Shown here: positions 1 to 13,989 of the stretch, one piece after another | How positions within the stretch are numbered: position 1 is the stretch's first letter | Layout of the letters: each line of letters begins with the position of its first letter | Assembly (NCBI GenBank): GCA_026874595.1 | Contig: CM049320.1 | Span: forward strand, 26,885,214 to 26,949,213 | Source: Sipunculus nudus | Lineage: Eukaryota; Annelida; Sipuncula; Golfingiida; Sipunculidae | Reading direction: 5' to 3' | Length of the DNA stretch: 64,000 nucleotides | The notes under the pieces: model-generated | What the model was told of the DNA's origin: nothing | Databases searched by the model: none | The model's input: the letters and a program-made list of their open reading frames with translations, nothing else | Translations under genes and position numbers: made by a program

Positions 1-120
1 TCCAACAATTGATTCGTTTTGTGTGTCGTCACAAATCCCGTGACTCTTCCAAACTTTAACGTCCCTGGAGCTAACACAAAACAATTCAAGGATAACAGAG
101 AAGTTTCTGCATACAGCGCC

Positions 121-747
121 ATGTTGCTTTGGAAACTCTTCCTTTTGTTGACCTTTGATGGTAAATACTTTAATCATAAGTTGATGCATTAGAAAGAAAT
201 ATAAAAGGCGTATTTTTGATTGATTTTCTGCATTTAAATTACAACGATTTTATATTCATGCTGTTTTATGATATACAAAGTTATACACATATGCGTTGTA
301 TAAATAAGTTATGTGTAGAATTTTTAATCATTTAGATTCATTTTATACATAACCGCATATATACTAACGTTTTGAATATTAGGTGGTATAGTTGAATGCA
401 ATTGTAAATATTAAAAGATCATTCTTAAATTATATTTTCAATACAAAAAAATACTATACATAAATAAACTTAATGTGTACCTAAACCCCGTTTACTGGGA
501 TATACTCCAGCAGAGTGTCAGATATTTGTTTCTAGTGACCTTGACCTTAGCGTGGCAACCATACCTTCTCAATCAGTCAGTCTTACCTGATTGCAGCACG
601 TTGCACAAAACTACCAAGTAATAAAAATGTCTGACAAAATTAGATTCCTCTGTTTGTATAATAATATAACTCTCTCTATTTTTATAATTTTCAGGCTCTG
701 GTGTTATACTATAGAGCAATCTAGCAGTTGTTCATTGCAGTAAACCG

Positions 748-794
<47 letters not shown>

Positions 795-1589
795 ATATTA
801 TAAAAAAATACAGAGAAGTTAGAATCTGTCCCCTGTTAGACTATTATCCGTCCTTAACACCTTGTAGAATATACATTTTATTAATGGCCAGGAACATTTT
901 TTTGCCAGGACGAAAAGAAGAAAATTGCTAATAATCTTCAGAATCTCATATGAGCTACACAGATATTATGTTTTTCTCGTAAACAATGAAAGAGAATAAG
1001 CTCCTACTTCAGTCCTGATAAACTATGCAAGAGAAATACAGCCATTGGAATAAACAGCCTAAAACGATATTGTTGTAATGTTTTATTTACCTTGCCTGTC
1101 GGGACGGCTTTGGGTATTACCTGGTGTCCAAAAGAGTGGACTGCCTTCCAGTTACAGGTTTGTGAATATCCCTACGGAATGGCAGGTGGCGAGAAACTAT
1201 TGCGGAACTTTTGGTGGAGATCTGGTCAGTATAGAGACACCAACAGAGCAAGTACATATCCAGTTAATTTTCCAAGTCATGGGAAGCACCTATTCCTACC
1301 CACATACCCCGTCTGCCGTTATGTAGGTGTATTAGAGTTTTAATTAAAGATGACAGGTGGCATGTGTGTTTATATTATTGCTACAGGTTACTGGTATACA
1401 TCTTGGACGGATGAGGACCTGGAATGGGTGTGGCAATGGACAGCAATTGGCGCTGGGCTCAGCTACAGTAAATGGTATCACCTTAATACTTGCGACTACC
1501 TGCTATTGATATTGGTGGGGACCCTCCTCTGAGACGATAACGACTGTAATCATGATAGATACTTTATATGTGTGGCAGATCCACTCTGA
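121..1589 (+). pseudogene. C-type lectin domain gene, apparently decayed
   Basis: Three pieces form a secreted C-type lectin-like gene. Exon 1 (121-160) encodes a signal-peptide start, MLWKLFLLLTFDG, followed by a good donor (gtaaat). The CTLD first half lies at about 1122-1277: WCPKEWTAFQ in one frame, then YRFVNIPTEWQVARNYCG and GGDLVSIETPTEQ in the next frame, so a +1 shift falls between them. The second half follows an acceptor at 1386 (ttattgctacag): YTSWTDEDLEWVWQW and GLSYSKW match the family's WIGL..D..EG.W.W..G..L.Y..NW core. The end, DDNDCNHDRYFICVADPL before TGA at 1587-1589, carries the last cysteines, but an in-frame TGA at 1530-1532 precedes it. A WWGPSSE segment just before is in another frame. 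C-type lectins bind glycans outside the cell. I infer a pseudogene with two or more frame breaks; assembly errors could mimic this. No acceptor for the first CTLD exon was fixed. Confidence 0.55.
750..791. repeat. (TA)n microsatellite
   Basis: Uninterrupted TA dinucleotides in the first intron of the C-type lectin remnant. Confidence 0.95.
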
Positions 1590-2276
1590 TCTTAACGGTT
1601 TCATGGACGGTCATGGAAAGTATGCACATACAGAACAGCCAGGGAAACGGATGTTTGGAAACAAACATGCTAGCCACACTCTTGTTTAGCTTATTACATA
1701 TTTGTTGCAAATACGGCTTGCACGATATTTTGCTTTATTGACATGGATTGAATTTGACATACGGATGTAGATAGCCATGACATAAATTCATGTGAATATT
1801 GACGGCCTTTTAGTCAAATTAATAGTTGTTAAGGTACAGCCAACAAAGACATTTTGAGTACATGGACAGTAAATTAAACAAATACCAAAGATAGAAGAAA
1901 CGAAAACATGTAACAAGCAATACAGAAAAGAAAGTGAAATATTATTTTGTTGTGCAAAATTGTGTATAATATGCGGATGGCACTATAAAAAGAAAACAAG
2001 AAAGTCGGTTTAGGGCATATTTACTCACTCTACGGGATCGTGCTTAACGTAAAATATACAGTGCCACACTGAAAGCTGAGGTATGGTTCATATATCAATG
2101 TTAGTTAATATAATTTAATAAGCATTCATTGAATAGCCGCAGGTTTTATTTATAACGAGCCAAAGTCTGAGAGTTTTCATGTATTTTTATGGAATATATT
2201 CAACACTGTTTTTCCAAGTGTTTAAGAAATGAAGGCGAGTCTTATCTTAAGTACAACCAATTTTCAGAGAGAGATT

Positions 2277-2353
<77 letters not shown>

Positions 2354-4989
2354 ACTTTTCTTAATATTGATAATAATGAGAACTTTCTCCACTCAAGTGA
2401 AAGGAGATTCAGCTTTTTTCAGGTTAATCCGTTCCGGATTGAAGAACTTTTACTTATATTTTATATTATTTTCTTTTTTTTTCTTCATTCTCAATCTCGC
2501 TATAACGCGCAGGGGATGCCTATCAGGAAGAATACGCGTAGCACGTCTCCTAATTTTCTATGGTTTTGATACGTATATACTTCGGTGCATGTCCTCTCAC
2601 CTCAAATTTAAACGGCGAAAACGTTCATTCTCCTGTAGGTGTAACTCCCTTTCAGCATAGTTTGAAATATTAGATTTACCTATTGCATATATCGAGGATC
2701 GGTCAGAACATTTCAGCGAGCGCGTGATTGTGAACATAAGGCGCTCGTCGCAGACCAGATGGAGTCCATTACATATGCGCTAAATATTCTACTCAAAACT
2801 GTGCTGTATTTCATCTTGAGATACATTGGTAATGCTATTAAAACTCTATATCTGGTCTATATCGGCATTGCACATCGAGCATCATTATCGAGTTTTAGTT
2901 GAATTTAGATATTAAATATTTCAGGGCATCTGGATGGCAAAGTTTAGCATATATTTTGCCTCGTTGCGCTCATAATAGAACTATGATACCAATTTTATCG
3001 AATATCATAGACTCATATAACACATTCCATTGAATTAAGATACTAAGTGCAGATACATGTATTCTCAGAAATATATTAATATGAAGCACTATATATAATT
3101 GCAGTCTACTGGGTGAATCCGTAGACAGAGTTTATATGTGTGAATAGTAAAATAAAATAACCAATTGCGCCGATGATGAGTAAAAATGATATAATTTGAA
3201 TATTGAGGCATAATCAAAAGTTAAAACAAGTCTCTGATTAATCTTTCGTGATGCTTTATTGAGGGTCTGTCCCACACAAATATCCAAAGTTGACTCTTTT
3301 GCATTCAACATTTTTAAAAATATTTTCCAAGTTATCTGTGGCAAGAATTCATTTATTAGTAGGTACATATTTCCATTTAATAGGTTCTACAAAACAATAT
3401 GAAAACATGGTACAAAATTTATTATTGGGCAATAAAATTCCTTTAATTAAATATTCATCGGGCTAACAAACATGTTTTTGAGGCACCGCGATTCTCAAAT
3501 TTGACCCGTGCACAAAATATTTTAATTTTTTGGGGGGTAATAGATAGATTTGTTTCTATTTCTTTCGGACATTTCTTTCGAGATGATAGGTATATTTCTG
3601 ATGAAATTATCTGCATTTCCATACTTAAACTAAAAATGCTGCTATAATCAGACGAATTAGATGTCTCAATTCTATAATATGAAAGTAAACACTTTTCCTA
3701 TTCCTTATCTCTGTTCCTATCAAAGTACAAAATAAGGCTGTCTTGGATATCCGCCACTTTGTAGGCTTAGGAAATAGGTTTAAATCATATGCTCTACCTA
3801 TCAAATGAACTGAAATGTTCAGTTTGCGGGCGCCTCGCATATAGGGGCACCGGTCGTCATCCACACCTATGTCCCCTCCACGGCAGCATCGGAACCAGAG
3901 GTGAACCAGATACCTACAGATGCATACAACATTGAATCGATATAATTCAAGGTAATGCTGGTTAAAATGAAAATGTCGATTTTTTTTTCTCTGGGTTTGA
4001 AAACAAATATCAAACAGCAGCATAACTTACTTTAATGCAAAACTGTACAGAGGAAAAGACACCAGTTTGCAGGAACTTTATTTTCAAACACCAAATGATT
4101 GTCGGAAAAATAGGATCAGCTACTGTATCCATTCAAACAGGCGGAATCTGTCGAAACTTCCAAACAAGGTAATATTGTATATTCTTATAATATTATACAT
4201 ACACATGGCTGATATGAAACATTTTATTTTAAAAATATGCGGAAGTCCAGAAGATGTAGAAGGAGGAAAGTGTCATATTATTTTTTGGCCAGAATAATGC
4301 CTCTCAGCTTATATCGAAATTGGGAACAAAATTCAAAGCTTTTGTTCTTTACAATAAAGGGTTCAATGGGTTATATAACTTCATATTTTGTTTATACTAT
4401 TGCTGACACCTGGTCTAAAAGTGTATATACTGTTGCTTATATATTTACCAATGGATCCCATTTCATGGATTATTGAACTTGGATAAGACTGTTCTTCGGC
4501 GGATTTAATACTAACCAGTACACCCCCGTGCCTGCTGCCATTCTCGTTTTACTGTCACAAACACAAGAAAGAAAGAAAGTTTCCAAATCAGGCTAAATCA
4601 TATAAATCAGTTGCATATCATACAAGCTACTATTTTCTCACATGCAATATATTTTTCTAATTAAACGTTTACAATAAACATAAACTGTATACAAATACTT
4701 TCCCATTTTTCATTTCTACGAAAATAAAACCTTTTTTTTTAATATAAAAATGGCCTCTTTTCCGATAAAATTAATTCAGTTTATATTAATTACAGAAAAA
4801 TGAAATTATTTTCTATGTATCAAATGTACCTTTCATTTAGAAATGAGTGGTAAGAGTATTTGTGTGCATTTATATATACCCATGTATACATTCAATCGGA
4901 AATGGACTGTTTTTAACTACTAAGTATATATATATAATATATATATATATGTGTATCTACAACTGTACTTACAATACTGTCTTACATAC
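1590..4989. other. AT-rich stretch with no recognisable gene
   Basis: I see no convincing exon or RNA gene here. The only clear structure is a (CT)n(TA)n microsatellite near 2.3 kb and short A/T runs. Reading frames in this stretch are short and low in complexity. Confidence 0.6.
2279..2349. repeat. (CT)n-(TA)n compound microsatellite
   Basis: About 18 CT units run directly into about 17 TA units. A 143-codon frame across it is an artefact of the repeat (alternating Leu/Ser, then Ile/Tyr). Confidence 0.95.
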
Positions 4990-5217
4990 GTGAAACAACC
5001 AGCTTCCACAATTGTTTTAGAACAGGTGTCATGATTAGTTCACATATTCCATTGTTAAAAACATTGACAGCTCTACATAATATGTCTTGATTGCAATGCA
5101 TCAGGCAACTTATTGAAGCCCCAGATTCAAGGTTCAAGCTCAAAGTAGTGGCGTTCGAGAGAGTTCTTTGCTCTTTAAGTATCTGGTATATCGTCGATGT
5201 AATCCGATATGTAGATC
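4990..5217 (-). CDS. exon with PAN/apple-like cysteine motif (partial gene)
   Basis: On the minus strand an acceptor (ttatattttattcag, ending at 5218) opens a 228-nt exon that closes with a good donor (C|gtatgtaag, 4989-4981). The product includes SGASISCLMHCNQDILC, then RAVNVF and NGICELI. The C..C, D..C.A.N, G.CEL pattern is that of PAN/apple-like modules in secreted invertebrate proteins, which mediate protein or carbohydrate contacts outside the cell. Only one exon was found, with no signal-peptide exon or partner assigned. A minus-strand segment at 5935-5740 containing NQYLGLCFYGPGYKSAQTC might belong to the same gene, but I could not phase it. The domain call rests on cysteine pattern alone. 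Confidence 0.42.
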
Positions 5218-8200
5218 CTGAATAAAATATAAATCCGTTCATGGAAAATAGCAGAACATTCAAACTTTTATAGTGTTATTGTACATATTGAATATCTTTA
5301 AATAAAAGATGTAAAGAGGCCTGCACCTTTCCGGAGCTTAAATTAAGCTTTTAAGTTCTTTTTTATGTTCTAACTGTCTTTGATCGAAAGAAAAGTAGAT
5401 TTTATGAAACGAATATCCTGCTGACGAACAGGGTATGATTTAAAATTCCAATTGCAGGATAAATGATGTATATACATGAAAATCCTTAATAGAAATGCAC
5501 TCTCATGCTAATTACATATGTCGCATTGGCTGTTCACTGTACCATATATTGATTTATATATTTACTCCTAGTACCCTAGCTAATTTTATAAATATATACA
5601 GTTGAACTTTTGAGAACTTAAAATGCTTTATATATCTATGCTTCCAGTGGTTTTAAGGATATCTCAGTTCTTAAATTGTTAGTGTCAGTTGGTCGGGCAA
5701 TCACTGTTAATATTTAAATAAATCCGAGTCTATATCATTGCTCGAGATAACTTACCAAAAAACGTTTAAAAACAGTATAAATAGTCTTGAAAACATGTCC
5801 ACTGAGTTTACAAAGTACCAACTCCTCAAGGATATAACCATAATGTTTAACAGTTCCCGTGCAAGTTTGTGCAGATTTATATCCAGGTCCATAGAAACAA
5901 AGCCCGAGGTATTGATTATGGTGTACAGTTATCACATGGTTTTAATGCCTTCAGCATGTCTAGCCTGTTTCAATGTCAATAATAACGAATCAAAAGTGCT
6001 AGGTATATATGATCAAACGAAAGTCTACTCTGTGTTTGATGTTGAACCAGAAATCAAGCAAACAGCTAAAAAGCCGCGGAGCAAAATAAGACACCCTCTG
6101 TTCCAACATCGTTTGTTCTGTCCTTGATAATTCTATATAAACGATGAAACGGGTAAACTGGTAGTGATTTATTGATTGTGAGCAATATATTATCATTTAT
6201 TTGTTTTAATATAAATGGTCTTCTTCATTGAGCTGGGAAAGACTATCCCATGCACGTGAACAAAGAATACCACTATTATATATATAGGAGAGGTATCATG
6301 GAACGATAAGGTTTTTTCTAGCTCTTTGCTGGTATGACAGACTAAATGGACTGCTGTTGAAAAATACGCACTAGTCGGTCTATTTTATATTCAGTAAATT
6401 TTAACCCTTTACAAATAATATATGCATGCCTATATATATATATATATATATATTATTTCTAAATCCATAAATATAGAGTAAATAAAGGTATGCTGACATT
6501 ACGTCATTCTATCATGAATTGCAAGCACGGTCCGCACGGTTGCTTGCGATCATAATGAAAAAAACAAATACGCAGTATAATTCACCAAATAAAAAAAAAT
6601 CTGTTCTCAGTTATTCTATAACGTTAAAACATTGTTCCCTGTATATTTTCAGTTAGAATTCTTGTTGAAAAAGAAACATTTGAAAGTTTGGCAAAAACTG
6701 TACCGGCGAATTCTAATAATACGCAGATTGACACCAGACTATTCTGCTGACACAGTTTACATGGGCCCACAAGGTTCATTCAAAAGTTTTAATATAAAGA
6801 GTGAGCACTCGGACATCAAAGATCAAGCTGTCCCTCGAACCTTTTTTTCCATTTTCAATATTCCCGGCCGTAAGCGGCTATCGTTATCCACTCACACGCC
6901 TATCTTGGCACCTGATTAAGCCCTTCCAGCTTGCCCCATTTGGATGGGTTTACTCTGATAAGTGTAAACCCTCCATTGATATGACACAATAAGTGTTATT
7001 ATTAAGAATTATTAAATCAATGGAAGTCAATTTTCATATTCGGCACATTCGATAATAAAATTACACATTAATGTGCGCCAGGGCGTTCTCGAATGCTCAG
7101 ATGATGGTAGCTTCATTGTGAAAGTCATCATGTCCGAGAAGTGACTGGTAACGGAGATTCAGGCACTCACGAGACATGTGTCAGTACAATCACAATGGTT
7201 AATATAACCATTCTTTCAAAGTACTTTTTAGGCGTGACTGCTGATTGAATGAAGCTGGCACTTTGTCGGACACATCGGAAATGGTGCGTTAAAATTCAGA
7301 CCTTCTGGTCAGTGAAAACAGGGGGGTTGGTCAATTGCTTCCCTTAACTAGTTACAGTATAAGTAAAAAATTACCTTCGGCATTAAGTTAAATATTGGAA
7401 AGTTTTGTCAACATAGTTTATACTTGGTCATACCATCAATGTTTCTCCATTGTCAGTCCGTTTGTAATACCGAGGTCAAATCTATCGTTACCATTAAATT
7501 GAACGATGTTGTTTAGCTTCAGTATTTATGAGTGCATTTTGAATTTCCTTTATAAATTATATGCTGGTTGTGTGAGTAAAATGATACATATATGTATGTG
7601 TGTCCACGTAACAAATAATTTATAAATTATATATATATAACATATCGAGATTGCTAGTTGGTGACCACCTGACTGTGGTTTTCTTAAGCCGTAAAAATAT
7701 CTGTGCTCGTATATCTGGCGTTGTTTTCCCTCTGTTCTATTGGTGACCCCTGCGGGATCAATCTTAATGTTTGTGTGTCATGCAAGAAAACATCTTGTAG
7801 AGCTAAAATGTATAACTTATAGGAGGTACATTCACAATATGCCGTATTTGACTAATTTTAATGAAAAGAATAACCACCTAAAGAGTGATTGTAGCCGATG
7901 GATGGCGCCACCTTGTTTCCGCATTAAAGACGAACGCTGACGCGAATACCAAAATCATATGACGCGCCAAGCGAAACTTGATAGGCTATCGATGCTGAGC
8001 GAATTGAATATATTAGAAATGGTGCATGATGGGCCTTATTTTTGGTAGATTTTCTGACACAATCACATGGTGGCAATAATGAAATAACCCCCCCCCCCCG
8101 CCTCCCTCTGCGGTGAGCCTGGTGATTCCATTGATTCCTACATATCTGGAGAAAATGAACAGCCACCTACCACATCGCCAACTGGGGAATTACCTGAGGC

Positions 8201-10888
8201 GAGCAATATGGGATTTCATGCCCATCAGAACCGGTTGTCTAACTATAGAACAACAGTATCCGAAAGCAGAAACATCCTGCTCATTCTTGAATGTTTTACC
8301 GCCTCCTGGGGGAGCATACAACCCAAGCAGCCATATCAGGCGCTAGAATTTTATTCGTTCTACATTTGCCGTCCTGCAATGACCAGTACCCATTCACTTC
8401 TTGGTTGAGAGAGCACACTAGGAGTCGTAGGGCAGACGGCGGTCAGAACGGGACGCGATATCAAAAACTTGTCACACGTCCAGCGCCCTAGACGATTACG
8501 CCCCTATGCTCCACAATAATAATAATAGTACAAATTTTATAATGTATTGTAAAAGAGGAAAACTACCACTTTCACCTTATCTTTCATTTTATGTTTGAAA
8601 CTGATAGTTTATGTGTACATAGTGATCCAAAACTGAATAAAATATATGTAAAGTAAGGAGAGCTAAACTAATACTATATGCAGATGAAAAAAACTTATAT
8701 TTCAGAATCTTAACGTAAATACACGATTTGTTTAAACAGTTTTCAAAATACTTCGATCAAAATATTACCAAAAAAAGAGAATCAATGTGGATTGGGAGAT
8801 CTTATGAGAGAAACAACCCAATTTAGATTAATATTACAAAAACAGATTTAACTTTCGGGTGGCTTTGTGTCCAATAATTTTAATCCTATTTGCAAGTAAA
8901 ATTTTAAATAGAATATTGGCAGTATGTATACCAATGCAAATCTATAGTTTGTTTGGTAGGATATCAATAATAAAACAATGTGTTTCCCTACATTAATTTA
9001 AACATAGGCTTAATAAGACAATTTCCGTGTTTTTTTTTGGATAAAGAAAAAATGGGGAAAATAAAAATCATAAAGGTTTAACAAATATCTGAAGGTGTAT
9101 GAATGTGTTAGATATGAATAGATTTTGACACACCTAGCTATATGGCTAAAATAAATATATTAAATAAACATGGGATTTTTTCGAACATTTTCATAAACAT
9201 TTTGGATATATAACGCTATAACATCAGTATGATTATGATGCTGACATGCACCGGCTTCTGTTGCTCAGAGATAGAACACATGACTCAAAGGACTAGATAC
9301 CAATTTAGGATAACTTATGTTAAATATCTCATCCCTGTGGTGGGTTACTTTACTTTCTGTCTCATTTTGATCTACATGATCCTTGAGCTAGATGCCTTTA
9401 TTATTGCTCACCTTCGTAGTGTCTAGGAATGTAGCCCTTTAGCTAATGGGGATAGCAATCAATATTTGTTTTCTTAGCTGTAGTTGACACATTTACAATA
9501 TTGTCACCAAGCTTGCGCTGTCCGTGTAATTGAGAGTTGCCTTAAAGTAATAACGTAGTATGTGCAAAGGGTATAGCAATACCTCAAAACCAATCACTAG
9601 TTTAAACAGGTAAAATCGATCATAGTACGTTAAATTGTATCATGTAAAACATGTATCACACGCTGTAGTATGATCTAACATCACCCTGGTATACAAGCAC
9701 ACGTCCAAAATCACAAGATATGACCCCTACCAGACAGATGTACTGAAAGCGTACCTTCTGCAGTTCTGCATGTTTGGCTTGTTCTTTTTACTCGTACGAC
9801 TACGCACGGGTACGAAATGCATACGGATCAAAGTGCACTGCGAACACAGCAGGTTACCTACCCAACCTGGTATGCCAGATTGCGTTTGTGAATGGAACAG
9901 TCGACAGTTACTAACCTATCTAACATCGTAAAATATATTTATGTTCAAGCCACTCAACTAACCTTAAAAGGTCAGCACTCTAAGAGATCTTTGTCACATT
10001 TTTCATGTAAATCAATTTGTCGGTGGTGTTAATTTATTTTAGAGACGCTTTGAATGATTGATGCGAGTAGTGTAAAACATATATCAACAAAATTATCAAC
10101 AGTCAGTCAAGTACTTATAGTTAACATTACTCAAGAACTCAAAATCAAACGATATGCCCTTTAAATTCGTCAGGCAGTTAAGGTCAAACGAGTGACTCTG
10201 TGAACTTTCTAAATATTTAAAATGATCCAAAGAAGGTACTTTTTGTGTGGCACATACATTAACAGTAATAGTGTAAAAGGCCAGCCATGTTGAAGTGAGA
10301 TAGTACCTAACTGATTTGCCAAATTGCCTATATTAATCTCGTCAGGCAGTTTAAGTCATACGAGTGATTGTGTGACGTCACATTTATCCATTCCCAGTAC
10401 TGTCCGTTGTCTTTTCAAAGAGTATTAAAGCACAGCCCCCCCCCCCCCCGCATGCAAATATCCTGTCACACGTTTTCTGAGAATTACGTTATTCTGCTTT
10501 TCTCAATGAGAATATGGATACTTATCATATACTATAAATAAATGAATTAGATTATAATTCTAAGCTCTTTACAATATCAATGTAAGTTAATCTCACCTAG
10601 TGCAATATGCCTATACCTTCAGTTATAGGTTTACTGGACTGCGCACGCTTGTGTTATTAATATGTTCTTTTGCATGTAATTATAATTACAGGGGTCGTGC
10701 AGGTTTCCTACACATTATAAAACGACATGTAAACAGGAAGTCGGTCCTCACATCGGGAAGTGTCTGAATGAGAATTACAATGATCCAATAAACGTACTTT
10801 CAGTGCTACATACAGATTCAGTCTTTTAGGTTATATTGTTTAAAATGGTATAACGAGCAAAGATAAACTGGGAACATGCGACATCATC
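5218..10888. other. no recognisable gene
   Basis: The stretch is AT-rich and lacks a coherent exon series. Small features are a (TA)n tract near 6430-6452, a C homopolymer at about 8088-8099 and one near 10436-10449. A 65-codon hydrophobic frame at 9229-9426 has no recognisable motif or splice context. Confidence 0.5.
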
Positions 10889-11042
10889 AATAAAGATGAT
10901 TAAAAAAATAATTTACATATATTTACAAATAAAGATGATTAAAAATAGACCAGGCTGTATAATAAATAAATTAGAAAAATAAAAATAAAACTAAAGGCAG
11001 ATTTAGTACCCTGTACATATCTCTTAACAAGTTATATATGAA

Positions 11043-11090
<48 letters not shown>

Positions 11091-11259
11091 ATCAGATGTT
11101 CGAAGGCAAACATACTTTCATTTTTCCATGCAAGGTTCAATCAAATAAAGATGATTAAAAAAAATCATTTACATATATTTACAAATAAATATGATTTAAA
11201 ATAGACCAGGCTGTATAATAAATAAATTAGGAAAATGAAAATAAAATTAAAGGCAGATT
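10889..11259. repeat. two direct copies of about 115 bp flanking a (TA)n tract
   Basis: Copy 1 (10889-11003) and copy 2 (11144-11259) are offset by 255 bp and match closely. Both contain aataaagatgatt, tttacatatatttacaaata, atagaccaggctgtataata and aaaggcagatt. A (TA)n array (about 11048-11087) lies in the unique spacer. This looks like a local tandem duplication that captured the microsatellite; no coding content was seen. Confidence 0.85.
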
Positions 11260-13872
11260 GCATAACACGTGACCGGCATTTGTGTGTTTAGTTTTTGGAA
11301 ATGTTGTAAACAAACGCATGAATGAAACCATGTTAAGAACATTTTCAGTTGGGCTTTTTTCCGGGGATAGCGTACACGTTATCTAGAAACCACCAAAAAT
11401 CAGTCCAAATCATTTGTTCATTAAAAGGATTTATTTTATTTCCAGATGTCCCCTGCTATATAGCGAACATTTTAAATATATAAAGTATTGAAGGAATTTT
11501 GAGGCACCTTTAAAAAAAAAACATGAGGAAATTCCTTCGCTTAAATTTCATTGCATTACGAAGTCAACTTCAAACGAGACATGCTCAAATATTTATATTT
11601 TCCAAAATTTGGCTATTAACTTGAAAGTCCAAATATTGATTAGTTCATGACATGTTGATACCAATACGGTGAAAATGTCCACCTACGTTTAATTTTCCGC
11701 TGGTTAGATCTCCGGTGTGGTTATGAGAGCGAGTTGCGGTTACCCGTCAAAGGAAGGCTTGTGGTTCTCTTCTGGTTAACTGGTTTCCTCGAATCCTACA
11801 GACAACAGCTTGCCACCATCTGTAGCATGAAGGGTGCCGCTATTTGGTATAATATAATTGGTACAGTCATTAACAAATTGATTTTTAAGTTTTTACTAAG
11901 AATTTATAATTGCTAATTTATGATAATGATTTCTTATCTTTACAAATGAAAAAAACACACAGCAGCCAAAATGATTTCGTTTCTCTAGTCGAAATAATCA
12001 TAAGAATTACGCAACTTAGCATTGAATTCCAACTCTCATCATTTATATAAATTACTGAGTCAACTAGTGACCGTATTTAAAAAAAAATATAGATTTATCC
12101 ATTCGGTCGCACATACAGATACATTTATAACAATGATGGGTCCCTAAATAGGGTACACACATGATTTATTTCTTATATTCTTCATTTACATCATAATCGG
12201 AATAATTTAAATATTAAATCAGGACAAAGGCAGAACAAGATAGCGAAGCAATCATCAGGGCAATAATATTACTGACCAACGAATCAGTGAAATTTGATTT
12301 ATAGTCATTTATTTACTATTTTAGACAGCAACACAGGGGGAACTTCACACTTCACCAGGGCCCCCTGCTGATGACAATGCAAATTTATAATTTCCTGTAG
12401 AACAGTATCATTATTAGAATACATATTTTGTCGTAATTCTCAGTGAAACTACTTTATTTTTTCATTAATTTATAACCAGTTACACATGTTTAGTTCGAAA
12501 TATTCAAACTATATATCATCTATAGAGTCTCAAATGGAGTAAATTGTCAACGGCGATTCGTGTCAAGAGTCAGTTATGACAGTTGAAAATGGATGACAAG
12601 GCAGAGCATAAAAAACACTGTATGATTGTAAGTTACACTGGTGTTGTAAATCTAAGGTGATAATTGGTATATTTCAACAAAAACATTGTTTTTTTTTTAA
12701 GGGGAACTTGACATTTTTTCTATCAATATTATTTCTTAGATACTTGCACATGATATCTACGTGGTATTCTTTGTTGAATAACTAATTTTAAGGTATCTGT
12801 TAACATACAAGGTATGTTTTATGTACGTCCGGTACAGTATTTTATAAAAAAATATATTGACATCTGCCAACATTACGTTTTAAAACTGTTTTTGTATTCC
12901 TAACCGTAGTAGGATTATGCTTCCATATTAGAAATTAACTGGATAAGTGCCTCTTAAGTTAAACGCTTAAAAAAACATAGCGCATCTGGTTGCCATAAAA
13001 CAACTTTAGAAATCAATTTTTTCATACTTGAAGCCGCTAACTCATCCGTGTTTCATGTCCTTGTCAGAGGGCTGTCGGGCATGTTGAAGACAAGACCTCT
13101 GGTACAATAGTCTTGGTATTTTAAACAGGCACACAAGACCTTCGTTACACACAGACACATATTCACACAAACGTATAAAACAGGTGCATGTGAGACAGTA
13201 TGTCAGTGTACTAGGGTAGTTTGCTGGGACACGTATGTACCCGCCTTAATGAACTAATGTCGTCAGGTGATGCACCTACATTTGCTAATGATTGTCCAGA
13301 AAACTCAAATCAGGCCAAACTGGTGTCATAAAAGAGACTACCACATATGAAATCTCACTTGAAAATGTACCTAGGTGGGGAAAAATTAAAAAAAACGTAC
13401 TGCAATATTTTATGGATAGCTTAAGACTTCCAAATCGCAACATCCCAAAGCAAATGAACTGCGTAAAGCCTATGGAGACCTCGGACCTTCGCGATCTCGG
13501 CCCACTCTACGTCATACCACTTGGTACAATCTCTGACCACCGGGTGGACGATCTCGGACCACATTTCTTACCATCTCGGATCAATATATCGGACTCCTTC
13601 AGACCTCCTTCACACTAAAAATATCATTGTGAAATATATGTTCTGTCTACAAACTAAGTTGGCCTTGATTACTCTCATTCTCTCTCTTTGTCTCTCTGTG
13701 AACCATTCTCCATTGCATATATATAACTGTAAATCGCTTTCAGTATAACGTCTTGTGTACAATCGTTCGTGTATAACACCATATAAGAGAGAGAAGAGAG
13801 TAAAGAAAGTAAAGAAATAAAGAGCTAAAAAAGGAAGCAAGTTGTCTCTTCCAACCTCAACTTACCATATAT
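11260..13872. other. no recognisable gene; possible repeat or LTR-like segment at the right end
   Basis: No exon series is visible. From about 13480 to 13610 a short motif recurs loosely (gatctcggaccac and variants), then a purine-rich stretch with an ataaga/aataaa context leads to the satellite district. This could be a degenerate LTR or untranslated repeat, but I found no terminal repeat pair. Confidence 0.35.
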
Positions 13873-13892
13873 GCGGGGAACTGTCGGTTTTC
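13873..13892 (+). repeat. left arm of a distant 20-bp perfect inverted repeat
   Basis: The 20-mer gcggggaactgtcggttttc here is the exact reverse complement of 27249-27268. The two copies bracket the whole satellite district, 13.4 kb apart. It may be the terminus of a large composite element or two dispersed repeat fragments in opposite orientation. Confidence 0.6.
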
Positions 13893-13989
13893 CAGACTTA
13901 TCCCTGGGATTCTTTGCTACCATTGCGCATAGCCCGGCACAACGCGCACTCAGCTTCCACTCACTTTGCTACCATTCTGCTCTCAGCGG

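Noticed and set aside
2229..2660. 143-codon frame
   Set aside because: Runs through (CT)n(TA)n; alternating Leu/Ser and Ile/Tyr residues are repeat artefacts. The same holds for frames at 32818-33170, 34588-34866, 39972-40175, 46088-46471 and 56676-56939.
13292..13618. 108-codon plus-strand frame
   Set aside because: No family motifs; the second half consists of loosely repeated gatctcgga words, so it is likely repeat-derived.
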